Source: HGM13634 sp045537285
Lineage (GTDB): Bacteria; Bacillota; Clostridia; TANB77; CAG-508
Assembly (NCBI GenBank): GCA_045537285.1
Contig: JAZSPC010000017.1
Span: forward strand, 1-34,954
Direction of reading: 5' to 3'
Length of the DNA: 34,954 nt
Below are positions 24,054 to 31,328 of the stretch, piece after piece (the stretch's first letter is position 1; each line of letters starts with the position of its first letter). The position numbers and the translations under genes are program-made. The notes under the pieces are model-generated. The model had not been told where the DNA came from, searched no databases, and saw only the letters and a list, made by a program, of their open reading frames with translations.

Positions 24054-24082
24054 TTGACAAAACCAAATAAAACCAGTATAAT
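24054..24082 (+). promoter_or_regulatory. Perfect consensus promoter of tRNA-Met
   Basis: TTGACA (24054-24059), 17 bp, TATAAT (24077-24082), 12 bases before the mature tRNA 5' end. Confidence 0.9.
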
Positions 24083-24094
24083 ATTATCTGTTAT

Positions 24095-24171
24095 GGCGAA
24101 GTAGCTCAGTTGGCTAGAGCATCCGGTTCATACCCGGCAGGTCATGTGTTCGAATCACATCTTCGCTACCA
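24095..24171 (+). tRNA. tRNA-Met (CAT anticodon)
   Basis: A 77-nt cloverleaf with encoded CCA. The acceptor GGCGAAG pairs with CTTCGCT (G1-T72 wobble), the D arm is GCTC...GAGC, the anticodon loop is TTCATAC (anticodon CAT), and the T arm is ATGTG-TTCGAAT-CACAT. The anticodon stem's outer pair is a T-C mismatch. The standard acceptor end suggests elongator Met rather than initiator. The lysidine-modified tRNA-Ile2 also has CAT and cannot be fully excluded by eye. Confidence 0.9.
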
Positions 24172-24201
24172 AAAGAAGGTTTGAAAAAACCTTCTTTTTT
24201 T
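24171..24201 (+). terminator. Terminator of tRNA-Met
   Basis: A 12-bp stem (24171-24182 / 24187-24198) with loop GAAA, followed by T's. Confidence 0.9.
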
Positions 24202-24250
24202 GTATGCATTTTAAAAAAAGTAGGTATACTCTTTTTAAAGGAGTGAGACT

Positions 24251-24400
24251 ATGGAAGAAAAGAAAAAATGGAGAAGAGAAAAAGAAGATGCTACGAAATA
24301 TGGAGAATTTATATCATCATATTTTGCTTGGAAAACACTAGAAGAACAAAAAGAAATAGCTAATCATTTAGCAGACATAACAGAAGAAGAGGAGGAATAA
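24251..24400 (+). CDS. Hypothetical 49-aa highly charged protein upstream of clpC
   Basis: A 49-residue frame with a good SD (AAAGGAGTGAG, 24237-24247), too short for most gene finders. The peptide starts MEEKKKWRREKEDATKYGE, has a central aromatic segment (FISSYFAWKTL), and ends in a run of glutamates. There is no membrane segment. TATACT at 24227-24232 could be a -10 box, with no good -35. It ends 33 bases before clpC with no terminator between, so the two are probably co-transcribed. A role as a ClpC adaptor or substrate is a guess from position only; I recognise no family. Confidence 0.65.
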   Translation: MEEKKKWRREKEDATKYGEFISSYFAWKTLEEQKEIANHLADITEEEEE

Positions 24401-24421
24401 ATATATATAGTATATATATTT
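24399..24421. repeat. Perfect AT-only palindrome before clpC
   Basis: An 11-bp inverted repeat, AAATATATATA (24399-24409) / TATATATATTT (24411-24421), around a single central G. It touches the clpC RBS. It could be an operator or an RNA hairpin. It does not match the CtsR heptad repeat. Confidence 0.45.
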
Positions 24422-24432
24422 AAAGGAGAACC

Positions 24433-26853
24433 ATGATGATATATAAATTTAGTGATTCATCGAAGAAAGCACTAGAAAGTGCAGAAAGTCTTGCGATTGA
24501 ATTAGGACATAACTTTATAGGTACAGAACATATTTTGTATGGAATAGCTTTGCAAGAAAAAGGTCTAGGATACAAAATATTAAAAAAACAAAATATAGAG
24601 GCTTTTCAAATATTGGGTAAAGTAAAAGAAATATTAGGGGAAGGAAAAATAGTATTAAATAAAACAGAAGGTTTTACACCAAGAACCAAAAAGATTATAG
24701 AGAATTCATTTAAAGAAACAGAAAAGAACCTACTAAGTACAATAGGCACAGAAACAATGTTACTTAGTATTTTAAATGATAAAGATAATGTGGCATACAA
24801 AATTCTATTAGAACTTAATGCAGATATAGAAAAAATGTATGAAGATATATTTAAGATAATGTCTCAGGTTGATGAATTAAATAAGGAGAAAAAGAATAAA
24901 ACAAATAACCAGAAAAATAATAGTACTTTAAATCAATATGGAACAGATTTAAATAAATTGGCAATGGAAGAAAAAATAGATTCATTAATAGGAAGAGAAA
25001 AAGAAGTAGATAGAGTAATGCAAATTTTATCAAGAAGAACCAAGAATAGCCCATGTTTAATAGGTGAGCCAGGAGTTGGGAAAACTGCAATAGTAGAAGG
25101 CTTAGCTAAAAGAATAGTTGCGCAAGATGTGCCTGAAATGTTAAAAAACAAAACTATATTTAATTTGGATTTAACATCAATTGTAGCTGGTGCAAAGTAT
25201 AGAGGGGATTTTGAAGAAAGAATAAAGAAGTGCTTAAATGAAGCAAAGAAATCGTCAGATATAATTTTATTTATAGACGAAATTCATACAATAGTTGGTG
25301 CAGGTGCAGCAGAAGGTGCAATAGATGCAGCAAATATTTTGAAACCAATTTTAGCAAGAGGAGAAATTCAATTAATTGGTGCCACAACAATAGATGAATA
25401 TACAAAATATATTGAAAAGGATGTAGCGTTAGAAAGAAGATTTTGCCCAATAACAGTACAGGAACCAAACACAGAAGAAAGCATACAAATATTAAAGGGA
25501 ATTAGGCATAACTACGAAAAACACCATAATGTAGAAATAAGTGATGAGGTAATAGAGGAATGTGTAAAGCTGGCTAATAGATATATTTATGATAGATATA
25601 TGCCAGATAAGGCAATAGATTTATTGGACGAAGCTTCTTCAAAGGTTAGAATGAAAACATATACTATGCCAGATAATATAAAAGTTTTGGAAGAAGAACT
25701 AAAAAAGATAACAAAAGAAAAAGAGGATGCAATATTTAAACAAGATTTTGAAAATGCAGCAAAATTAAGAGATGATGAAATTAAAAAGAAAAATGAATTA
25801 ATTGATGCACAAGAGGAATGGAAAAATAAAAATATGCATATAAAAGCTGTAATGAAAGTAGAAGATATACGAGAAGTTGTATCTGAACTAACTGGCATTC
25901 CAGTAACACAAATTTCTGAAACCGAAAACAGCAAACTGATGAATCTAGAAAATGAATTGCATAAAAAAATTATAGGTCAAAATGATGCCATTTCTAAAAT
26001 TTCAAAAGCTGTAATAAGGGGAAGAATTGGAATAAATGACCCTAATAAGCCAACAGGTTCATTCTTATTTCTAGGCCCAACAGGTGTTGGTAAAACAGAA
26101 ATAACAAAAGTGCTAGCACAAAATTTGTTTGGTAGTGACAAATACATTATTAAATTAGATATGAGTGAATATATGGAGGCATTTTCTGTATCAAAAATAA
26201 TAGGATCTCCACCAGGATATGTTGGATTTGAACAAGAAAGTAATTTAACTAAAAAAGTAAGAAAGAATCCATATTCAATAATAGTATTCGATGAAATAGA
26301 AAAAGCACATCCAGATGTGCTGAATATATTATTGCAAATTTTAGATGAAGGAATTTTAACAGATTCAAGCGGAAGAAAGATAAACTTTAAAAATACAATA
26401 ATAATTATGACATCCAACTTAGGTGCAGAAAAATTAACAAAAGAAAAAAGAGTAGGATTTGGAAATGAAAGTAATTTGGAAGAAAACAAAATAGTAATGC
26501 ATGAACTAAAAAAAGAATTCAAGCCAGAATTTATAAACAGAATAGATAATATAGTGATTTTTAACAAGCTAACAACAGATGATTTAATAAAAATATTAGA
26601 TATAATATTAAATGATTTACAAAAAAGAATAGAAGATAAAAAAATAAAATTAGAAGTAACAGAAGAAGTGAAAAAATATATAGTGGAAAACCAAATAGAT
26701 TTAAGTTATGGAGCAAGACAATTGAAAAGAAAAGTGCAAGAATTAATAGAAAATAAAATAGCTAATGAAATAGTGGAAGGAAAGTTGAAAGAAGAAAATA
26801 CAATAAAATTTTACTTAGAAGAAGGGATTATGAAAAATATGATAAAAAATTAA
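24433..26853 (+). CDS. clpC: ATP-dependent Clp protease ATP-binding subunit ClpC
   Basis: An 806-residue class I Clp/Hsp100 ATPase. N-domain with two Clp_N repeats (about 1-145), an Asn/Lys linker, first AAA+ module (Walker A GEPGVGKT at 211-218, Walker B 'ILFIDEIHT'), a middle domain with a UVR-type motif ('IFKQDFENAAKLRDDEI'), and a second AAA+ module (Walker A GPTGVGKT near residue 548) with the C-terminal D2 domain. The UVR segment marks it as ClpC rather than ClpA or ClpB. It unfolds substrates for ClpP. The start is ATG 24433 or 24436, both behind AAAGGAG. The usual ctsR-mcsA-mcsB partners are absent; only the 49-aa gene precedes it. No CtsR box seen. Confidence 0.95.
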   Translation: MMIYKFSDSSKKALESAESLAIELGHNFIGTEHILYGIALQEKGLGYKILKKQNIEAFQILGKVKEILGEGKIVLNKTEGFTPRTKKIIENSFKETEKNLLSTIGTETMLLSILNDKDNVAYKILLELNADIEKMYEDIFKIMSQVDELNKEKKNKTNNQKNNSTLNQYGTDLNKLAMEEKIDSLIGREKEVDRVMQILSRRTKNSPCLIGEPGVGKTAIVEGLAKRIVAQDVPEMLKNKTIFNLDLTSIVAGAKYRGDFEERIKKCLNEAKKSSDIILFIDEIHTIVGAGAAEGAIDAANILKPILARGEIQLIGATTIDEYTKYIEKDVALERRFCPITVQEPNTEESIQILKGIRHNYEKHHNVEISDEVIEECVKLANRYIYDRYMPDKAIDLLDEASSKVRMKTYTMPDNIKVLEEELKKITKEKEDAIFKQDFENAAKLRDDEIKKKNELIDAQEEWKNKNMHIKAVMKVEDIREVVSELTGIPVTQISETENSKLMNLENELHKKIIGQNDAISKISKAVIRGRIGINDPNKPTGSFLFLGPTGVGKTEITKVLAQNLFGSDKYIIKLDMSEYMEAFSVSKIIGSPPGYVGFEQESNLTKKVRKNPYSIIVFDEIEKAHPDVLNILLQILDEGILTDSSGRKINFKNTIIIMTSNLGAEKLTKEKRVGFGNESNLEENKIVMHELKKEFKPEFINRIDNIVIFNKLTTDDLIKILDIILNDLQKRIEDKKIKLEVTEEVKKYIVENQIDLSYGARQLKRKVQELIENKIANEIVEGKLKEENTIKFYLEEGIMKNMIKN

Positions 26854-26858
26854 AAAAC

Positions 26859-26893
26859 AAAAACGCCTTTTATAAAGAACAAAGGGCGTTTTT
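26859..26893. terminator. Terminator between clpC and feoA (convergent)
   Basis: AAAAACGCC (26859-26867) / GGCGTTTTT (26885-26893), a 9-bp stem extended by inner TTT/AAA pairs with a bulge. A and T runs on both sides allow use from both strands. Confidence 0.8.
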
Positions 26894-26898
26894 AAATG

Positions 26899-27117
26899 TT
26901 ATTTTAAAGTTATAAGGCTACTGTCTTCTTTGCGGAGAGCAATTAAAGTTTTACGAATTTCATAAGCGGTAGGGTCACCAGAAGGACTTTTAAAAACAGG
27001 AATGATTTTTGTACCATTAACTAATCCTAAATCTAATAAACGCCTACGTATATTTCCAGAGCAATTTAAATTATCTATAACTCCAACTGTATTTAAAGGC
27101 AATTCACTCAAATTCAT
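26899..27117 (-). CDS. feoA: Stand-alone FeoA domain protein
   Basis: A 72-residue SH3-like FeoA protein: 'LSELPLNTVGVIDNL', 'IRRRLLDLGLVNGTKI', 'PVFKSPSGDPTAYEIRKTLIALRKEDSSLI'. FeoA assists the ferrous iron transporter FeoB. Here feoB is not adjacent, so it may work with a distant FeoB or as a free regulator-like domain. RBS GGAGG on the minus strand (about 27132-27128) precedes the ATG. It is monocistronic, ending at the hairpin shared with clpC. A 14-bp perfect palindrome overlaps its -10 box and could be an iron-responsive operator, by inference. Confidence 0.9.
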   Translation of the reverse strand: MNLSELPLNTVGVIDNLNCSGNIRRRLLDLGLVNGTKIIPVFKSPSGDPTAYEIRKTLIALRKEDSSLITLK

Positions 27118-27147
27118 TTCTTTTGTACCTCCATAAAGAAAGTTTCT

Positions 27148-27184
27148 TATAATATATTATATGGAATACAAATATATTTGTGAC
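27148..27184 (-). promoter_or_regulatory. feoA promoter with overlapping palindrome
   Basis: On the minus strand: GTCACA (27184-27179), 17 bp, TATAAT (27161-27156). A perfect palindrome, TATAATATATTATA (27148-27161), covers the -10, a position suited to repressor binding. Confidence 0.5.
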
Positions 27185-27202
27185 GAAAAATTAGATAAAT
27201 TG

Positions 27203-27231
27203 TTGACGAAAGTACTTTTTAAATATAAAAT
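27203..27231 (+). promoter_or_regulatory. Promoter of dut
   Basis: TTGACG (27203-27208), 17 bp, TAAAAT (27226-27231). RBS GAGAGGAAG follows at 27253-27261. Confidence 0.75.
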
Positions 27232-27268
27232 ATAGATGAAATAAAAAATACAGAGAGGAAGTATAATT

Positions 27269-27730
27269 ATGAAAAAAGTAAGAGGATTTGAAATAGCAAA
27301 AGGATTTGAAGATAAAGGTATTAATTTACCAGTAAGAAAAACAAAATATTCAGCAGGATATGATATAGAAGCAGCAGAAGATACAGTTATTCCAGCATTT
27401 AAACCAGGACAAGCACCAACACTTGTAAAAACAGGATTAAAATCATATATGGCAGATGATGAATATCTAATGCTTTGCAATAGAAGTTCTAACCCAAAGA
27501 AAAAAGGATTAATTTTAGCAAACAGTGTAGGAATAGTAGATAAAGATTACTATGGAAATCCAGATAATGATGGACACATGATGTTTGCATTTTATAACAT
27601 AAAAGATGTAGATGTAGAAATAAAAAAAGGTGAAGCAATAGGACAAGCAATATTCCAAAAATACTTTGTAGCAGATGAAGATAATGCAGAAGGAGAAAGA
27701 GTTGGGGGATTTGGTTCAACAAGTAAATAA
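27269..27730 (+). CDS. dut: dUTP diphosphatase (trimeric dUTPase)
   Basis: A 153-residue protein with all five trimeric dUTPase motifs: 1 'SAGYDIEAA', 2 'NRSSN' (usually GRSS), 3 'SVGIVDKDYYGNPDNDGHM', 4 'GEAIGQAIF' and 5 'RVGGFGSTSK', the C-terminal lid. It hydrolyses dUTP to dUMP and pyrophosphate, keeping uracil out of DNA and feeding dTMP synthesis. The 'YYGNPDNDGHM' insertion around motif 3 is typical of the clostridial subgroup and some phages. It is monocistronic with its own promoter and terminator. No phage genes are nearby, so it looks like a host gene. Confidence 0.93.
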   Translation: MKKVRGFEIAKGFEDKGINLPVRKTKYSAGYDIEAAEDTVIPAFKPGQAPTLVKTGLKSYMADDEYLMLCNRSSNPKKKGLILANSVGIVDKDYYGNPDNDGHMMFAFYNIKDVDVEIKKGEAIGQAIFQKYFVADEDNAEGERVGGFGSTSK

Positions 27731-27750
27731 TTAAAAAAGTAATAAAATAT

Positions 27751-27785
27751 AAAAAGAACACATAAAGTATAATGTGTTCTTTTTG
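27751..27785 (+). terminator. Terminator of dut
   Basis: A perfect 13-bp stem (27751-27763 / 27772-27784) with an 8-nt loop. Confidence 0.9.
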
Positions 27786-27799
27786 TATGGAGGAATAAA

Positions 27800-27979
27800 A
27801 TGATATATGTGTTTAATAAAAACAAAATAATTTCATATGTAATAGCAACATGTTTTGTTTTAATGTTGTTTTCTTTTAAAACAGACACTATCCCAAATAA
27901 AGATGTAGAATTGGTTAAGGTATCTTCCAATGTGTTGGAAAACGAAAATAATATTAATAATATAAAAAATGATTATTAG
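27800..27979 (+). CDS. Hypothetical 59-aa single-pass membrane protein
   Basis: A 59-residue frame with a good SD (GGAGGAAT, 27789-27796). The protein has a short basic start (FNKNK), a hydrophobic helix (about residues 10-26, 'IISYVIATCFVLMLFSF'), and a polar, Asn-rich tail that would face outward. It resembles the N-terminal anchor of clostridial cell-wall amidases (CwlD-like) but has no catalytic part, so it may be a remnant or a true small protein; I cannot tell. The gene lies 15 bases after the dut terminator; TATAAT at 27768-27773, inside the terminator hairpin, could be a -10 box. Function unknown. Confidence 0.5.
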   Translation: MIYVFNKNKIISYVIATCFVLMLFSFKTDTIPNKDVELVKVSSNVLENENNINNIKNDY

Positions 27980-28107
27980 GAGAAAGCAAATATCTAAAAT
28001 ATAATGATAAAACGCATACAGAGTAACATAAGTTATTATGTTTTTGACAAAATAATCTATAAAATACAGGAAAAACAAAGAAAAAATAACAAAATTTAAC
28101 TAATTAT

Positions 28108-28136
28108 GTAGACAAAACCAAAAATAAGTGGTATAA
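28108..28136 (+). promoter_or_regulatory. Promoter of the SSB-like gene
   Basis: TAGACA (28108-28113), 17 bp, TATAAT (28131-28136), with extended TGG. It leaves a leader of about 85 nt. Between 27980 and 28107 I see no gene or clear signal. Confidence 0.75.
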
Positions 28137-28227
28137 TAAAAATTGGCAATACAAAAGTTTGCATAAAAAAATGCTTTATGAATAGAATACATTAGACAAA
28201 TTTAAAATATATTAGGGAGGAATAAAA

Positions 28228-28920
28228 TTGGAAACAAATTATTCAGAGAATAACCATTTAGTATTAGTGGGAAAGGTAACAAGTGAGAAAAGATTTAGTC
28301 ACGAAACTTATGGAGAAAAATTTTACATATTTGACATGGAAGTATCTCGTTTAAGTGATACAACAGATATTATACCAGTAACAGCATCAGAAAGAATTTT
28401 AAATGATGAGTTATTAACAATTGGAAATAAATTAGTTATAAGAGGACAATTTAGATCATATAATAGCTATGTTAACGAAAAAAGCAAATTAATATTAACA
28501 GTATTTGCAAAAGATGTGTTAACAGAAGACCAATTAAGTGAAGAAGAATTAGAAGAAACCAAAAGAACTTCAAATGAAGTAACATTAGTAGGATATATTT
28601 GTAAACCACCTATTTACAGACAAACACCATTTGGCAGAGAAATAGCAGATGTTTTACTTGCTGTAAATAGAGCATATAACAAATCAGACTATATACCAAC
28701 TATTGCATGGGGAAGAAATGCAAGATTCTGTCAAAACCTACCAATAGGAACAGAAGTAAAAATAGTAGGTAGAGTTCAATCTAGAAATTATGAGAAAAAA
28801 TATGAAGATGGAACAGTAGAGCCAAGAGTAGCTTACGAAGTTTCAATAGCAAGCCTTCAAGTTGTTAATGAAGAGAACAATGAAAATGCAGAAAAACCTG
28901 AAATAGAAGAAGCTGTTTAA
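28228..28920 (+). CDS. Single-stranded DNA-binding protein with two tandem OB folds
   Basis: A 230-residue protein made of two OB-fold domains. The first (about 8-100) starts 'NHLVLVGKVTSEKRF' and the second (about 115-215) starts 'NEVTLVGYICKPPIYR', with 'DVLLAVNRAY...TIAWGRNARF' and 'VKIVGRVQSRNY'. The second resembles ordinary SSB. The tail is acidic (Glu/Asn-rich), as in SSB proteins that recruit partners, but lacks the classic DDDIPF end. The start is TTG 28228 with AGGGAGG seven bases upstream. It is monocistronic. It may be an auxiliary rather than the main SSB, since the usual rpsF-ssb-rpsR neighbours are missing. Confidence 0.85.
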   Translation: METNYSENNHLVLVGKVTSEKRFSHETYGEKFYIFDMEVSRLSDTTDIIPVTASERILNDELLTIGNKLVIRGQFRSYNSYVNEKSKLILTVFAKDVLTEDQLSEEELEETKRTSNEVTLVGYICKPPIYRQTPFGREIADVLLAVNRAYNKSDYIPTIAWGRNARFCQNLPIGTEVKIVGRVQSRNYEKKYEDGTVEPRVAYEVSIASLQVVNEENNENAEKPEIEEAV

Positions 28921-28959
28921 AATTTAAAGACCACTACTTTATTATAAATATATATATTA

Positions 28960-28996
28960 AAAAAATAGAGCTAGTTTAAAACTAGTTCTATTTTTT
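28960..28996. terminator. Bidirectional terminator between the SSB-like gene and the 57-aa gene
   Basis: AAAAAATAGAGCTAGTTT pairs with AAACTAGTTCTATTTTTT with one G-T wobble. The arms lie at about 28960-28977 and 28979-28996. Confidence 0.85.
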
Positions 28997-29161
28997 ATTC
29001 TTTTTACATTCTCTTTTTTTAGGTTGTGGAATAACAATTTCTTGTTTATCATCATTTTTAGTTTTAGGTTTAAGTGCTGAAAGATGAGTAGAAACTTCTG
29101 AAATTTCTAAATCTTTTCCATCACCAGTAACAACTTCTATTTTCTTAGGCTCTTCGCTCAT
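28988..29161 (-). CDS. Hypothetical 57-aa Lys-rich protein
   Basis: A 57-residue hydrophilic protein starting MSEEPKKIEVVTGDGKDLEISEV in two linked segments and ending in a very basic tail (PKKRECKKNKK). No signal peptide or membrane segment; the middle is Ser/Leu-containing and possibly helical. The start chosen is ATG at 29161, with AGAGGTGA just upstream on the minus strand; a longer frame from 29200 begins upstream of this SD. It has its own promoter and shares a terminator with the SSB-like gene, whose stem it overlaps. I do not recognise the family; the tail suggests nucleic-acid contact, which is inference. Confidence 0.7.
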   Translation of the reverse strand: MSEEPKKIEVVTGDGKDLEISEVSTHLSALKPKTKNDDKQEIVIPQPKKRECKKNKK

Positions 29162-29190
29162 AAAATCACCTCTTGTTTTAATATATAATA

Positions 29191-29219
29191 ATGTTATCAT
29201 AAATTAAATATAAATTCAA
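29191..29219 (-). promoter_or_regulatory. Promoter of the 57-aa gene
   Basis: On the minus strand: TTGAAT (29219-29214), 17 bp ending in TGA, then TAACAT (29196-29191). Confidence 0.55.
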
Positions 29220-29284
29220 GTATTTTATTACACAACCATATAATACTATTTTAAATTTTAAAAGCCTAAATAACCTGTACATCA

Positions 29285-29313
29285 TTGACAAATCAAGAAT
29301 TTACATATATAAT
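29285..29313 (+). promoter_or_regulatory. Perfect consensus promoter of the scpB-proS operon
   Basis: TTGACA (29285-29290), 17 bp, TATAAT (29308-29313). Confidence 0.9.
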
Positions 29314-29350
29314 TTATAAGACAAAAACGCAAAAGTAAGAAGGAATAAAA

Positions 29351-29971
29351 ATGGAGATAGATAAAATAAAACAAATAATTGAATCTATAATGTTTGCAGT
29401 AGGAAGAGATGTTAATATAAACGAACTTTCTTCTGTATTAGAACTTGCGCCAGAAAATGTACAAGAAATAGTAGAGAGTATGAGAACAGAATTCGAAGAA
29501 GCAGGACGTGGAGTTCAAATAATTAAGGTAAATAATGGATATCAATTATGTTCTAGAAAAGAAAATTATGAATACATATATCAAATTATAGATAAAAGAA
29601 ATAAACCAAACCTTTCACAAGCTGCATTAGAAACATTAGCTATTATTGCATATAACCCTAAAATCACAAGAGCAGAAATCGAAAACATAAGAGGGGTTAA
29701 TTCAGATGGAACAATATATAAGTTATTAGACCATAATTTAATAGAAGATGCAGGACGTTTGGATGCACCTGGAAGACCAACAATGTATCAAACAACAAAA
29801 GAGTTTTTAAGATTGTTTGGTTACACATCATTAGAAGAACTACCAGAGCTTCCAAGATATAAGTTAGATGAAAATCAGCAAATAGTAATAGAAGATATTA
29901 TTGAGGAAACAAATGAGGCTCCAATACCCGAAAGGGAAGAAGTAGAAGAAAAAGGAAAAATTGAAGAATAA
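29351..29971 (+). CDS. scpB: Segregation and condensation protein B
   Basis: A 206-residue ScpB with two winged-helix domains: 'IIESIMFAVGRDVNINELSSVL' at the start, then 'GVQIIKVNNGYQLCSR', 'LSQAALETLAIIAYNPKITRAEIENIRGVNSD', and 'DAPGRPTMYQTTKEFLRLFG'. The last 30 residues are an acidic Glu-rich tail. ScpB joins ScpA as the kleisin complex of SMC for chromosome organisation. scpA, usually just upstream, is not here; the gene instead starts its own transcript, followed 21 bases later by proS. RBS: AGAAGGAAT at 29338-29346. Confidence 0.95.
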   Translation: MEIDKIKQIIESIMFAVGRDVNINELSSVLELAPENVQEIVESMRTEFEEAGRGVQIIKVNNGYQLCSRKENYEYIYQIIDKRNKPNLSQAALETLAIIAYNPKITRAEIENIRGVNSDGTIYKLLDHNLIEDAGRLDAPGRPTMYQTTKEFLRLFGYTSLEELPELPRYKLDENQQIVIEDIIEETNEAPIPEREEVEEKGKIEE

Positions 29972-29992
29972 TAAAATTGGAGGAATAGAAAT

Positions 29993-31276
29993 ATGAAATT
30001 ATCACAAGCAGGAATGGGTACAATAAAATTAAATAATTTAGATGAAATGTATCCAGTACAAGATATATTATTACAAACAGGACAATTAGTTCAATACGGA
30101 ACAGGAATATATGCATATAACAATATTCCATTATTAGTTAAAAGAAATGTAGAAAAAATAGTAACAGAAAAATTAAATAAATATGGATGTATAGAGGTAT
30201 TATTACCAACACTTCAACCAGAAAAAATGTGGAAAGATTCAGGTAGATTCGATCACTATGTAGAAGAAGGTGTAATGCTTACAGTTAACTCTGATAAAGG
30301 AAACTTTTGCCTAGCGCCAACCGCAGAAGAAGCAATAGTTGAATTTGCAAGAGAAAAATTAAAATCATATAAAACATTACCAGTAACTTTTTATCAAATA
30401 GGTGAAAAATATAGAAATGAAATTCGTACAAGAGGCTATCTATTAAGAGGAAAATCTTTCCCTATGATGGATGCATATAGCTTTAACCTATCACAAGAAG
30501 ATTTGGCACACACATATCAAAATATTAGAAAAGCATATTTAGAAATATTTGAAACAATAGGATTAAAAGCAATACCAGTTGCAGCTGATAATGGCTCAAT
30601 GGGTGGGAAAAAATCAGAAGAATTTATGCTATTAGCTCCAATTGGAGAAGACACAATTCTATATGACCCAGAAACAGGAATAGCTTTAAATACAGAAATA
30701 TTAGAAAGAGAAAACTATGAAGAATATCTTGAAAAAGAATATGGAATAACAAATATTTCAAGACTTGAAAAAAGAAAAGCAATAGAACTTGGACACATAT
30801 TCCAATTAGGAACAAAATATTCTGAAACAATGAATGGTACATATACAGCACAAGATGGAAAACAAGCTCTATACTATATGGGATGCTATGGTATTGGAAT
30901 TAGTAGAACAGTAGCAACTATATATGAAGAATCTGTTTTAAAAGACGAAAATGGAAAAGTGCAAGGTTTTGTACTACCAGAAAGTGTTGCACCATATAAA
31001 TTACAAATAATTCCTAAAATGGACAATGAAGAAAAAGTAAAAGAAGCAAATGAACTATACTATAAATTATCTGAAAAAGGAATTGGAGCAATATTAGATG
31101 ATAGAAATATTGGTTCAATTGGTGTTAAAATAAAGGACTGTAAAGTTTTGGGAACACCATACATGGCAGTTCTAGGGGATAAAGTAGAAACTGGAAAAGT
31201 TGAATTAGAAAATGTTAGAACAGGTGAAAAAGAAGTAATTACAATCGAAGATTTAATTTCTAAATTAAGTAAATAA
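29993..31276 (+). CDS. proS: Prolyl-tRNA synthetase, short form lacking the INS editing domain
   Basis: A 427-residue class II synthetase. The catalytic core shows 'MWKDSGRFDHY', motif 2 'YRNEIRTRGYLLRGKSFPMMDAYSF', 'ADNGSMGGKKSEEFMLLA', motif 3 'GCYGIGISRTVATI', and a C-terminal anticodon-binding domain ('YKLQIIPK...GIGAILDDR...GTPYMAVLGDK'). Between motifs 2 and 3, standard bacterial ProRS (about 570 residues) carries an editing insert of about 180 residues; here only some 30 residues remain. It resembles the short ProRS of alphaproteobacteria. It should charge tRNA-Pro but not clear Ala-tRNA-Pro itself, so a free editing protein (YbaK/ProXp-ala type) would be needed elsewhere. Co-transcribed with scpB; RBS TGGAGGAAT. 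Confidence 0.95.
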   Translation: MKLSQAGMGTIKLNNLDEMYPVQDILLQTGQLVQYGTGIYAYNNIPLLVKRNVEKIVTEKLNKYGCIEVLLPTLQPEKMWKDSGRFDHYVEEGVMLTVNSDKGNFCLAPTAEEAIVEFAREKLKSYKTLPVTFYQIGEKYRNEIRTRGYLLRGKSFPMMDAYSFNLSQEDLAHTYQNIRKAYLEIFETIGLKAIPVAADNGSMGGKKSEEFMLLAPIGEDTILYDPETGIALNTEILERENYEEYLEKEYGITNISRLEKRKAIELGHIFQLGTKYSETMNGTYTAQDGKQALYYMGCYGIGISRTVATIYEESVLKDENGKVQGFVLPESVAPYKLQIIPKMDNEEKVKEANELYYKLSEKGIGAILDDRNIGSIGVKIKDCKVLGTPYMAVLGDKVETGKVELENVRTGEKEVITIEDLISKLSK

Positions 31277-31287
31277 TTAATAAAACA

Positions 31288-31328
31288 AAAATCAACTCAT
31301 ATAATATAAATATGGAGTTGATTTTTTT
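31288..31328 (+). terminator. Terminator of the scpB-proS operon, carrying the next gene's SD and a TATAAT in its loop
   Basis: The 11-bp stem AAAATCAACTC (31288-31298) / GAGTTGATTTT (31315-31325) is followed by T's directly up to the ATG at 31329. The loop holds TATAAT (31300-31305), and GGAG (31314-31317) at the 3' arm is the only SD for the next gene. Confidence 0.8.

Noticed and set aside
24144..24341. 65-aa plus-strand frame across the tRNA
   Set aside because: It starts inside tRNA-Met, passes through its terminator, and overlaps the 49-codon gene that has a proper SD.
25977..26567. 196-aa minus-strand frame
   Set aside because: Antisense to the second AAA+ domain of clpC; no RBS and shadow-type composition.
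27860..28078. 72-aa hydrophobic minus-strand frame
   Set aside because: Phe/Ile/Tyr-rich as expected from AT-rich noncoding DNA, no SD, and overlaps a better-supported small gene.
28004..28099. 31-codon plus-strand frame after the 59-aa gene
   Set aside because: The nearest SD-like sequence is over 20 bases upstream; no family resemblance.
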